From the NCBI GenBank assembly GCA_046732015.1, contig JBKPMF010000315.1:1-15291 (forward strand): a stretch of DNA of 15,291 bases, given 5' to 3'. A program made the translations under genes and the position numbers. The notes beneath the pieces were generated by a model that was not told where the DNA came from, ran no database searches, and saw only the letters and a list, made by a program, of their open reading frames with translations. Each line of letters starts with the position of its first letter. Position 1 is the stretch's first letter. This document shows positions 1 to 5,741 of this stretch, one piece after another. The DNA is from JAOUEA01 sp046732015. Its GTDB lineage: Bacteria; Actinomycetota; UBA4738; HRBIN12.

Positions 1-746
1 TGTGCGAGGTCTCCACGTTCCTCAAGATCGGCACCACGGCGATCGTGCTCAAGATGATCGAGGACCACGCGTTGCCGGACCTGTCGATCGTGAACCCGGT
101 CCAGGCGCTGCACGAGGTCTCCCGCGACGTCACCTGCACCCGCGAGGTCACGTTGACGGACGGGCGACAGGTCTCCGCGGTGCAGCTGCAATGGGAGTAC
201 CTCGAGCACGCGAAGAAGTACGTGGAGCGCGAGGACGACACGCCCGAGAACCGCGAGGTGGTCGAGCTATGGGAGTCCACCCTCGGCGCACTCGAATCCG
301 ACCCGCTCACGCTGCATCGCCAGCTGGACTGGGTGGCGAAGTACCGCCTGCTTCAGGCCTACCGCGACCGGGATGACCTCGAGTGGTCCGACCCGAAACT
401 CCGTGCCATCGATCTGCAGTACCACGACGTGCGCCGGAACAAAGGCTTGTACTACCGGCTGGAGGCTTCGGGCAAGGTCGACCGCATCACGTCTGACGCC
501 GAGGTGGAGCGCGCAGTCATGGAGCCCCCGGAGGACACACGCGCCTACTTCCGCGGCCGGTGCATCTCGAAGTATCCGGACGCGATCGCGGCGGCCTCGT
601 GGGATTCCCTGATCGTCGACACGGGCGCAGATGCCTTGCAGCGCATCCCGATGCGAGAACCGCTCCGGGGAACGAAGCAGCATGTCGACGGCTTGTTGGC
701 GCAAGCGGACACCGCCGCGCAGCTCGTCGAACTCCTCCAGTCCTGA
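1..746 (+). CDS. dop: Pup deamidase/depupylase Dop, C-terminal part (5' truncated by window edge)
   Basis: This is the last 247 codons of Dop, read from base 3; bases 1-2 look like the end of an ATG codon, and the N-terminal catalytic part lies outside the window. Dop is a carboxylate-amine-ligase-fold enzyme, paralogous to PafA, that cleaves Pup from substrates and in some species deamidates Pup's C-terminal Gln. Visible landmarks are VSTFLKIGTTAIVL, the ALHEVSRDVTCTR stretch shared with PafA, IDLQYHDVRRNKGLYYRL, PPEDTRAYFRGRC and the Dop-type C-terminal stretch AIAAASWDSLIVDTGADAL. This last stretch separates it from PafA, which has a VDWVHLKLNDQAQRT stretch there. The pup gene starts 54 bases downstream, the usual dop-pup order. 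The GTG at 45 is internal to the domain and is not the start. Confidence 0.95.
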   Translation, partial: CEVSTFLKIGTTAIVLKMIEDHALPDLSIVNPVQALHEVSRDVTCTREVTLTDGRQVSAVQLQWEYLEHAKKYVEREDDTPENREVVELWESTLGALESDPLTLHRQLDWVAKYRLLQAYRDRDDLEWSDPKLRAIDLQYHDVRRNKGLYYRLEASGKVDRITSDAEVERAVMEPPEDTRAYFRGRCISKYPDAIAAASWDSLIVDTGADALQRIPMREPLRGTKQHVDGLLAQADTAAQLVELLQS

Positions 747-769
747 CCGGTTCTCGCCGAGGACGCAAG

Positions 770-775
770 TAGGAT
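770..775 (+). promoter_or_regulatory. Putative -10 element TAGGAT upstream of pup
   Basis: TAGGAT matches the actinobacterial TAnnnT -10 consensus and lies between the dop stop codon and pup. Transcription would start near 782, giving a short leader of about 19 bases that contains the pup ribosome site. I see no convincing -35. It suggests that pup-prcB-prcA can be transcribed apart from dop. Confidence 0.4.
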
Positions 776-800
776 ACGTCGCACGGAAAGGAGCCATCCC

Positions 801-1004
801 GTGCCGCAGGAACAGGAGCAGAAGAAGGTCCAGAAGAAGGGCGGGGGCGATGAGTCCGACGCCGATGCGGGGCAGGTCCAGTCCTCGACCAAGGCCGCTG
901 AGCTGAAGGAGGAGATGGACGACATCCTCGACGAGATCGACTCCGTGCTGGAGGAGAACGCCGAGGAGTTCGTGAAGTCCTACGTCCAGAAGGGCGGAGA
1001 GTGA
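801..1004 (+). CDS. pup: Prokaryotic ubiquitin-like protein Pup
   Basis: This encodes a 67-residue Pup, close to the usual 60-70. The N-terminal half is polar and probably disordered (MPQEQEQKK..., GGGDESDADAG). The C-terminal half carries the conserved helix: EEMDDILDEIDSVLEENAEEF, then VKSYVQKGGE. This region docks on the coiled coils of the proteasomal ATPase Mpa/ARC and ends in the Gly-Gly-Glu that PafA joins to substrate lysines. The terminal residue is Glu, not Gln, so deamidation by Dop should not be needed. The start is GTG at 801, preceded by AAAGGAG at 788-794 with about 6 bases of spacing. The stop codon overlaps the prcB start by 4 bases (GTGA), which suggests translational coupling. 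Confidence 0.97.
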   Translation: MPQEQEQKKVQKKGGGDESDADAGQVQSSTKAAELKEEMDDILDEIDSVLEENAEEFVKSYVQKGGE

Positions 1005-1804
1005 CCGACCCCGTCGGCCTACCCTCCTCGGGTCCTTCGTTCGGCACGAACCCGAGTTTCGTCGACCTGCTTCGACGTGAGCACCCGGACTCCCTGGCAC
1101 GGCTCACGCAGCCGTTGTCGGCGGAGGCGGCCGCGCAGGTGCCGCACGGCACCACCGTCCTCGGCCTGAAGTACGCCGACGGCATCGTGATGGCGGGCGA
1201 CCGTCGCGCGACCGCCGGCTACACGATCGCCGACGACAAGATGCGCAAGGTGTTCGCCGCCGACGATTACTCCGTCATCGCGATCGCCGGTGCCGCGGGC
1301 ATGGCGGTCGACATGGTGAAGCTCTTCCAGCTGGAACTCGAGCACTACGAGAAGCTCACGGGCGACCGGCTCTCGCTCGAGGGCAAGGCCAACCGGCTGG
1401 CGCAGATGATCCGCTCCAATTTCCCGCTCGCCATGCAGGGCCTCGTGGTGGTGCCGCTCTTCGGTGGATACGACGAGCGCCGCGCCGAGGGAAGGCTCTT
1501 CTACTACGACGCCACGGGGGGTCGCTGGGAAGAGGACGACTACCAGTCCACCGGCTCGGGCAGCCAGCCGGCGAAGAACTCCCTGAAGAAGCGCTGGAAG
1601 CCCGGCCTCGACCGTGCCACGGCCCTCCGTGCCGCCGTCGAGGCCCTGCTGGACGCGTCGGAGGACGACGTCGCGACGGGCGGGCCGAACCCGGTTCGCC
1701 ACATCTATCCGATCGTGATCACCGTCACCGCATCGGGAGCCGACGAGATGGACGAGTCCGAGGTCGCCGCGGCCGTTGACCTGGTCCTCGAGGAGCGTCG
1801 CTGA
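1001..1804 (+). CDS. prcB: 20S proteasome beta subunit PrcB (catalytic)
   Basis: This is a 267-residue beta subunit with a propeptide of about 50 residues. Autocleavage at the HG-TT junction would expose Thr51 as the N-terminal nucleophile of the mature threonine protease. Counting from Thr51 as residue 1, Asp67 (AGDRRAT) corresponds to the family's Asp17 and Lys83 (KMRKVF) to Lys33. A TGSGS loop lies at 184-188. All the visible catalytic residues are therefore present and the subunit looks active. It would form the two inner heptameric rings of the 20S core, stacked on PrcA rings. The GTG start overlaps the pup stop, and its own stop shares one base with the prcA start, so the three genes are tightly coupled. 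Confidence 0.97.
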   Translation: MTDPVGLPSSGPSFGTNPSFVDLLRREHPDSLARLTQPLSAEAAAQVPHGTTVLGLKYADGIVMAGDRRATAGYTIADDKMRKVFAADDYSVIAIAGAAGMAVDMVKLFQLELEHYEKLTGDRLSLEGKANRLAQMIRSNFPLAMQGLVVVPLFGGYDERRAEGRLFYYDATGGRWEEDDYQSTGSGSQPAKNSLKKRWKPGLDRATALRAAVEALLDASEDDVATGGPNPVRHIYPIVITVTASGADEMDESEVAAAVDLVLEERR

Positions 1805-2157
1805 TGTCGTTCATGCCGTACGTGGCTCCCGAGCAGATGATGAAGGACCGCTCGGAGTACGCCCACAAGGGCATCGCGCGCGGACGTTCCGTGATCGGCC
1901 TCGAGATCGCCGACGGGTTGTTGTTCATCGCCGAGAACCCCTCCGCCACCCTGCACAAGATCAGCGAGATCTACGACAAGATCGCGTTCGCCGGCGTGGG
2001 CAAGTACAGCGAGTTCGAAGATCTCCGGATCGCTGGGTTGCGGCATGCGGACATGCGCGGATATTCCTACGGGCGCGAGGACGTCAAGGCACGCGACCTC
2101 GCGAACGCCTACTCCCAGGCCCTCTCCACGATCTTCACCCAGCAGATGAAGCCCTAG
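1804..2157 (+). CDS. prcA: 20S proteasome alpha subunit PrcA, N-terminal part ending at an in-frame TAG
   Basis: This 117-residue open part matches the N-terminal half of PrcA: SFMPYVAPEQMMKDRSEYA, HKGIARGRSVIGLEI, FIAENPSATLHKISEIYDKIAF, then ALSTIFTQQMKP. The alpha subunit forms the outer gating rings that bind the ATPase and is not itself proteolytic. Relatives continue KP-Y-EVE at the point where this frame reads TAG, and the following codons encode EVEILVGEVDGD in the same frame. The interruption is therefore a single base change from a Tyr codon (TAC or TAT), with no frameshift. The ATG start overlaps the prcB stop by one base (TGATG). As written, the product lacks about half of the alpha fold and could not form a normal ring subunit alone. 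It may be a sequencing or assembly error, a nonsense allele or a split gene. Confidence 0.9.
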   Translation: MSFMPYVAPEQMMKDRSEYAHKGIARGRSVIGLEIADGLLFIAENPSATLHKISEIYDKIAFAGVGKYSEFEDLRIAGLRHADMRGYSYGREDVKARDLANAYSQALSTIFTQQMKP

Positions 2158-2175
2158 GAGGTCGAGATCCTGGTG
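2155..2175 (+). other. In-frame amber codon within prcA, overlapping an AGGAGG site and followed by GTG
   Basis: The TAG at 2155-2157 occupies the position of the conserved Tyr in the KPYEVE motif. Its last base also completes AGGAGG (2156-2161), a perfect Shine-Dalgarno sequence. An in-frame GTG follows at 2173, 11 bases after it, and a CTG lies at 2170, 8 bases after it. With a Tyr codon (TAC or TAT) here, neither the stop nor the AGGAGG would exist. Re-initiation is therefore possible on paper, although 11 bases is a long spacing. Confidence 0.7.
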
Positions 2176-2490
2176 GGCGAGGTCGATGGCGACTCCGAAG
2201 GCACGGTGCTGTACCACATCCTGTTCGACGGCTCGGTGACCGATGAGCACGGTTTCGTCGCCATCGGCGGTCACGCCGAGGACCTCACCGACACGCTGAA
2301 GGACCGCTACCACGAAGGCTGGGATCTGGGTACCGCGGTGAAACAGGCCGTCGAGGTGCTCGCCTCGCCCGACAGCCGCACGATCGACGTCGACACGATC
2401 GAGGCAGGTGTCCTCGACCGGTCGCGTCCGCAGCGCCGCAAGTTCCGCCGTCTCGCGGACGAGGAGATCGCCGGCTTCCTCTCCGCCTGA
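2173..2490 (+). CDS. prcA: 20S proteasome alpha subunit PrcA, C-terminal part (same frame, after the TAG)
   Basis: This continues the prcA frame. It begins at a possible GTG restart and runs 105 residues: GEVDGDSEGTVLYHILFDGSVTDEHGFVAIGG, then LKDRYHEGW and AVKQAVEVL, and near the end RPQRRKFRRLADEEI. It aligns by eye with the second half of actinobacterial PrcA. Together the two parts (228 codons plus the TAG position) have almost the full length of the family, and nothing between them is lost except the Tyr. A protein starting at 2173 would miss the EVEIL strand just after the stop. The intact, unmutated look of this half argues that the interruption is recent or artefactual, or that the half is still translated. 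Confidence 0.85.
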   Translation: MGEVDGDSEGTVLYHILFDGSVTDEHGFVAIGGHAEDLTDTLKDRYHEGWDLGTAVKQAVEVLASPDSRTIDVDTIEAGVLDRSRPQRRKFRRLADEEIAGFLSA

Positions 2491-2493
2491 TCG

Positions 2494-2508
2494 CCGACCG
2501 GTGGTCGG
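2494..2508 (+). terminator. Hairpin after prcA (possible transcript 3' end)
   Basis: CCGACC-GGT-GGTCGG is a perfect 6-base-pair inverted repeat with a 3-base loop, starting 4 bases after the prcA stop. No run of T follows, so it is not a classical intrinsic terminator. It could still mark or stabilise the 3' end of the dop-pup-prcBA transcript. Confidence 0.35.
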
Positions 2509-2579
2509 AGGTTCGCTTCAAGGAACGCGCACGTTCGGCCGACCTTTCTTGCATCGCCGCGTCGAGGGAGGCACCGCTC

Positions 2580-3245
2580 GTGCGTCATGCTCGTAGGTTG
2601 GCCGGTTCGTTGCTGTGTGTCGTTGTGCTCGGCGCCTGTGGAGGCGGTGCCGCGGCCGACGACGCTCCCGCGCCGGTCGAGCAGCCGCAAGGCACGGTCG
2701 AAGCGCCCACCGCTGCAGCTGATGTCACCGAGCGCCACTTCACGACGTGGTTCGAGCGCGGGGGTCAGGACGAGGCGCTGACCGCTTGGGTGCGTGGAGG
2801 GTTCGGGCCGGGATCGGTACCGCGGGACATCAGCGACGGCGCGACCGCCGAGGAGCGCAACGAAGCGTTCGTCGCCTGGTTCTCCGAACCCGCACATCGA
2901 TCCGCGGTGATCCGAGCCTGGCTTCGGCAAGAGCGGGGGAGTGCGGAGGCGCGGCTCCGCGATGCCCTCGCCGCATCTCGCATCTACGCCGCCGCCCACG
3001 CCGAGACCTTCGACGGCCTGAGCATCGGAGCGCTGAAGCGGATCGAGCCGGGCCTGCGGTACGGGGTCGGACCGGGCCGGTTCGGCGTCGTGACGCTTCG
3101 GGAACACACCCCCGCCTCGATCGTGCTCGTGACGCGCATGCCCGACGGCGCGCCGGTCTGCATCTCCTTGAACAACGGCGGTGATGTCGGCTACGGATGG
3201 GTCGACCCGCAGACCTATGCCGAGTGCGTCGACGAGGCGTGGTGA
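2580..3245 (+). CDS. Putative lipoprotein with pilin-like C-terminal region
   Basis: This 221-residue protein has a type II signal peptide: basic MRHARR, then a hydrophobic stretch, then the lipobox LGAC with Cys20 as the lipid-modified residue, followed by a flexible Gly/Ala/Pro-rich linker. It should be anchored on the outer face of the cytoplasmic membrane. Residues 53-118 contain two related WF...AW segments (W57/F58 to W70 and W100/F101 to W114). Residues 128-221 resemble the head of actinobacterial type IV pilins: ALAASRIYAAAHAETFDGL, then LKRIEPGLRYG, and two cysteines (Cys194, Cys216) near a GGDVGYG motif. That likeness is my own pattern match. The GTG start at 2580 is supported by GAGGGAGG at 2564-2571. 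I do not know its function; its place between prcA and pafA is not proof of a role in pupylation. Confidence 0.8.
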   Translation: MRHARRLAGSLLCVVVLGACGGGAAADDAPAPVEQPQGTVEAPTAAADVTERHFTTWFERGGQDEALTAWVRGGFGPGSVPRDISDGATAEERNEAFVAWFSEPAHRSAVIRAWLRQERGSAEARLRDALAASRIYAAAHAETFDGLSIGALKRIEPGLRYGVGPGRFGVVTLREHTPASIVLVTRMPDGAPVCISLNNGGDVGYGWVDPQTYAECVDEAW

Positions 3246-3266
3246 GGGTGCGCGCCGCTGTGGCTC

Positions 3267-3281
3267 CCGGGCTTCGCCCGG
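3267..3281 (+). repeat. Perfect inverted repeat before pafA
   Basis: CCGGGC-TTC-GCCCGG forms a 6-base-pair hairpin with a 3-base loop between the lipoprotein stop codon and the pafA -10 element. It covers the region where a -35 box would lie. It could be a weak 3' end for the lipoprotein transcript or a protein-binding palindrome at the pafA promoter. No T-run follows. Confidence 0.3.
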
Positions 3282-3289
3282 TTCGGCCG

Positions 3290-3295
3290 TAGGCT
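3290..3295 (+). promoter_or_regulatory. Putative -10 TAGGCT for leaderless pafA mRNA
   Basis: TAGGCT fits TAnnnT and ends 6 bases before the pafA ATG at 3302, so transcription would begin at or next to the start codon. No Shine-Dalgarno sequence is visible upstream of pafA, as expected for a leaderless transcript. Confidence 0.5.
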
Positions 3296-3301
3296 CTGCG
3301 T

Positions 3302-4660
3302 ATGGAACGGCGGATCTTCGGCCTGGAGAACGAGTACGGCGTGACCTGCACCTTCCGCGGGCAGCGCCGCCTCTCGCCCGACGAGGTCGCCCGCTACCTG
3401 TTCCGACGGGTCGTGCACTGGGGCCGGTCCTCGAACGTGTTCCTGGAGAACGGTGCTCGCCTGTACCTCGATGTGGGGTCCCATCCCGAGTACGCCACCC
3501 CCGAGTGCGACTCGATCAAGGAACTCGTCGCGCACGACAAGGCCGGCGAGCGCATCCTGGAAGCGCTGCTCGGTGCCGCGGAGATGCGGCTGCACGAAGA
3601 GGGCATCAGCGGCGAGGTCTACCTGTTCAAGAACAACACCGATTCGGCCGGCAACTCCTACGGCTGCCACGAGAACTACCTGGTGGGCCGACACGGGGAG
3701 TTCGCGCGCATGGCGGACGTCCTGATCCCGTTCTTCGTCACCCGGCAGATCTGGTGCGGGGCCGGCAAGGTGCTCCACGGGCCTCGAGGGGCGCAGTTCT
3801 GCATCTCCCAACGTGCCGAGCACATCTGGGAAGGCGTCTCCAGCGCGACGACCCGCTCACGCCCGATCATCAACACGCGTGACGAACCGCACGCCGACGC
3901 AGAGCGTTTCCGCCGGCTCCACGTGATCGTCGGTGATTCGAACATGAGCGAATGGACCACCTTCATGAAAGTGGGCATCACCGACCTGGTGTTGCGCATG
4001 GTCGAGGGCAACACCGTGATGCGGGATCTCTCGCTCGAGAACCCGATCCGCGCGATCCGCGAGATCAGCCATGACACGGGATGCACGCGCACCGTGAAGC
4101 TCGCGAACGGACGCGAGCTCTCCGCGATCGAGATGCAGACCGAATACCTGGAGAAGACCGAGCGCTTCATCGAGCGGCGCGGGGCCGACGAGACGTCGAA
4201 GGTGTTGCTCCGCGAATGGCGTGAGGCGCTCGACGCCCTGCGCGAAGGTGAACCAGAGCGGTTGGTGCGGAAGGTGGACTGGGTCACCAAACGCAACCTG
4301 ATCGAGCGCTACATGGTCAAGCACGACCTCGCGCTCGCCTCACCCCGGATCGCGCTGCTGGACCTGGCCTACCACGACGTGAACCGTGGCCGCGGGCTCT
4401 ACTACCTCCTGGAGAAGGCCGGCAAGGTGGAGCGAGCGGTCACCGACGCTCAGGTCAACCGGGCGATGCGTGAGCCCCCGCAGACCACCAGGGCCAAGCT
4501 CCGCGGCGACTTCATCCGCCAGGCCAAAGCGAAGCGCCGGGACTACACCGTGGACTGGGTCCATCTCAAGCTGAACGACCAGGCCCAACGCACGGTCCTG
4601 TGCAAGGACCCGTTCCGCAGCGTCGACGAACGGGTGGACCAACTCATCGCCCACATGTGA
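3302..4660 (+). CDS. pafA: Pup-protein ligase PafA
   Basis: This 452-residue enzyme has exactly the length I recall for mycobacterial PafA. It uses ATP to phosphorylate the C-terminal Glu of Pup and joins it by an isopeptide bond to substrate lysines. The N-terminal glutamine-synthetase-like domain shows Glu9 in the IFGLENEYG metal-binding motif and Asp57 in LYLDVGSHPEYATPE, the proposed catalytic base. It also has LFKNNTDSAGNSYGCHENYL and SQRAEHIWEGVSSATTRSRP. The small C-terminal domain, which contacts Pup, carries DYTVDWVHLKLNDQAQRT and CKDPFRSVDERV. It lacks the DopC-type AIAAASWDS end, which separates it from the upstream dop. In mycobacteria pafA is followed directly by pafB and pafC; here two opposite-strand genes intervene. 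It is very likely functional. Confidence 0.97.
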   Translation: MERRIFGLENEYGVTCTFRGQRRLSPDEVARYLFRRVVHWGRSSNVFLENGARLYLDVGSHPEYATPECDSIKELVAHDKAGERILEALLGAAEMRLHEEGISGEVYLFKNNTDSAGNSYGCHENYLVGRHGEFARMADVLIPFFVTRQIWCGAGKVLHGPRGAQFCISQRAEHIWEGVSSATTRSRPIINTRDEPHADAERFRRLHVIVGDSNMSEWTTFMKVGITDLVLRMVEGNTVMRDLSLENPIRAIREISHDTGCTRTVKLANGRELSAIEMQTEYLEKTERFIERRGADETSKVLLREWREALDALREGEPERLVRKVDWVTKRNLIERYMVKHDLALASPRIALLDLAYHDVNRGRGLYYLLEKAGKVERAVTDAQVNRAMREPPQTTRAKLRGDFIRQAKAKRRDYTVDWVHLKLNDQAQRTVLCKDPFRSVDERVDQLIAHM

Positions 4661-4671
4661 TGCGCGCCGCT

Positions 4672-4685
4672 GCCCGAGTCCGGGC
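4672..4685. terminator. Hairpin between the convergent pafA and DUF202 genes
   Basis: GCCCG-AGTC-CGGGC is a perfect 5-base-pair hairpin with a 4-base loop. It lies in the 25 bases between the pafA stop and the stop codon of the convergent minus-strand gene. Its position suits a two-way transcript end. No T-run is present on either strand, so the assignment is tentative. Confidence 0.35.
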
Positions 4686-5069
4686 CTAGCGGTCGAAGAC
4701 GATGATCGCCACCGTGGCCAGGCCGAGCACGATCGTCAGGAGCCCCAGCATGACGGCGGCTCGCTCGTCGAGGGGACCGAACTCGCCGCGCTCCAGCGCC
4801 TGGGTCACCTGTCGCATCCGCTGGATGCCGACCACCATCATCAGGATGCCCAGGAGGCAGAAGCCCGCCCCGAGGGCGACGTAGGGCCACGTGGTCCCCG
4901 CATCGGCGAGATCGGGCAGGAACTTGGCGACGCCGAGTCCGACCGCAACGGCCGTGAGCCCGGACCGCAACCAGGCGAGGTACGTGCGCTCGTTCGCGAG
5001 GTGGGTGCGCCGGAAGGCGTCGATGCGGCGTTCGGGCTTGGGTTCGTCGGGCCGCTCATCGACATCCAT
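4686..5069 (-). CDS. DUF202 (YidH-like) small membrane protein
   Basis: This 127-residue protein has the DUF202 signature: after an acidic N-terminus (MDVDERPDEPKPERR) comes RRTHLANERTYLAWLRSGL, then three hydrophobic segments at about residues 41-57, 62-82 and 105-124. It is expected to be an inner-membrane protein; the family's function is not established. I chose the ATG at 5069. The reverse strand reads CAGGAT, ending 6 bases before that ATG, and AGGA could also serve as a weak ribosome site. A GTG 18 bases further upstream (5087) is the alternative. The stop codon is TAG, which shows that TAG works as a normal stop in this genome. It lies 33 bases downstream of the next minus-strand gene and probably shares its transcript. 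Confidence 0.85.
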   Translation of the reverse strand: MDVDERPDEPKPERRIDAFRRTHLANERTYLAWLRSGLTAVAVGLGVAKFLPDLADAGTTWPYVALGAGFCLLGILMMVVGIQRMRQVTQALERGEFGPLDERAAVMLGLLTIVLGLATVAIIVFDR

Positions 5070-5102
5070 GCGCGCATCCTGCCACACCGTGCGGAGCCGG
5101 GG

Positions 5103-5660
5103 TCAGTCGTCCATCTGCGCGTTCCATCGGCGGTTGCCAGCCACCATCCGTCCGGCCAGGACCCCCGCCGCCCCGGCGGCCAACAGGCCCACGAGGTCAC
5201 CCTCGACGGCGGTCCCGCGGGCGCTGAGTTCGTCCAGGGCCGGATGACCGTCGACGTCCACGAGGTGATGCCGTTCGTCCAGCCCCGCATCGCGCAGGGA
5301 CTGCCAGAGGCGCCACCGTTCGTCGTCATCGTCGATCGAAGGGACCGGGACGTTCAGCGCCTCCGGGAGTTCGCTGAGCACGGTGAGTGAGGCAGGGGTC
5401 ACCCCGATACCCAGGGCCGCCTCCAGCGCAGGAACGGTCCTCGCGCCCTGCGCCTGGAGCCGGCGCACGCTCCCGGCCATGCCGGGGAAGGCCGCGGTCA
5501 CGATCACCACCGCCTCCGCATCGGTGCCGCGTTCCACCACCGATGCGAGTTCCACGGTGGTGGCGACCATCGCGATCGACGGAGCACGGCCGGCGCGAAC
5601 GAGACCTGCGAGCACGGGTTCGAGCATCCAGGCGGCAGGGACGAGGACGACCGGCATCAT
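5103..5660 (-). CDS. Hypothetical protein, possibly receiver-like fold
   Basis: I do not recognise this 185-residue protein. The first 95 residues alternate short hydrophobic strands and helices: MMPVVLVPAAW, VVERGTDAEAVVIVTAAFPG, VRRLQAQGARTVPALEAALG. This resembles the receiver-like or Rossmann-like folds seen at the N-terminus of CpaE-type proteins, but no catalytic or phospho-acceptor motif is clear. Residues 110-130 are acidic (SIDDDDERWRLW), and there is a hydrophobic Ala/Gly-rich patch near 160-172 (LVGLLAAGAAGVLAG). The start is uncertain: ATG at 5660 has no visible ribosome site, and a GTG at 5720 would add 20 Pro-rich residues and bring the start close to the divergent pafB promoter. 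It probably forms a two-gene unit with the DUF202 gene. Confidence 0.6.
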   Translation of the reverse strand: MMPVVLVPAAWMLEPVLAGLVRAGRAPSIAMVATTVELASVVERGTDAEAVVIVTAAFPGMAGSVRRLQAQGARTVPALEAALGIGVTPASLTVLSELPEALNVPVPSIDDDDERWRLWQSLRDAGLDERHHLVDVDGHPALDELSARGTAVEGDLVGLLAAGAAGVLAGRMVAGNRRWNAQMDD

Positions 5661-5728
5661 CCGGAGGCGGGCCGGATCGGCAGGTGGGACCTCGGGGCCT
5701 GATGCGGGGTGGGCAAGCACGTCACCGA

Positions 5729-5734
5729 TATGAT
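5729..5734 (+). promoter_or_regulatory. Putative -10 TATGAT for leaderless pafB mRNA
   Basis: TATGAT differs from TATAAT at one position, making it the strongest -10 in the window. It ends 7 bases before GTG 5742, in frame with PafB. The site lies in the divergent gap with the minus-strand gene, so regulation of the two directions may interact. Confidence 0.5.
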
Positions 5735-5741
5735 GCCGCAC

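Noticed and set aside
2155..2157. TAG in prcA as a recoded amino acid (for example pyrrolysine) or reassigned codon
   Set aside because: TAG is the plain stop of helY and the DUF202 gene here, and the replaced residue is Tyr in relatives, not a residue with a known recoding link.
2523..2536. GAACG-CGCA-CGTTC as a LexA box upstream of the lipoprotein gene
   Set aside because: The GAAC and GTTC halves are 6 bases apart, not the 4 of the actinobacterial LexA box; short GC palindromes are common in this DNA.
5709..5741. Earlier GTG start for pafB at 5709
   Set aside because: It precedes the TATGAT hexamer, adds residues unlike the family N-terminus, and lies in the divergent gap.
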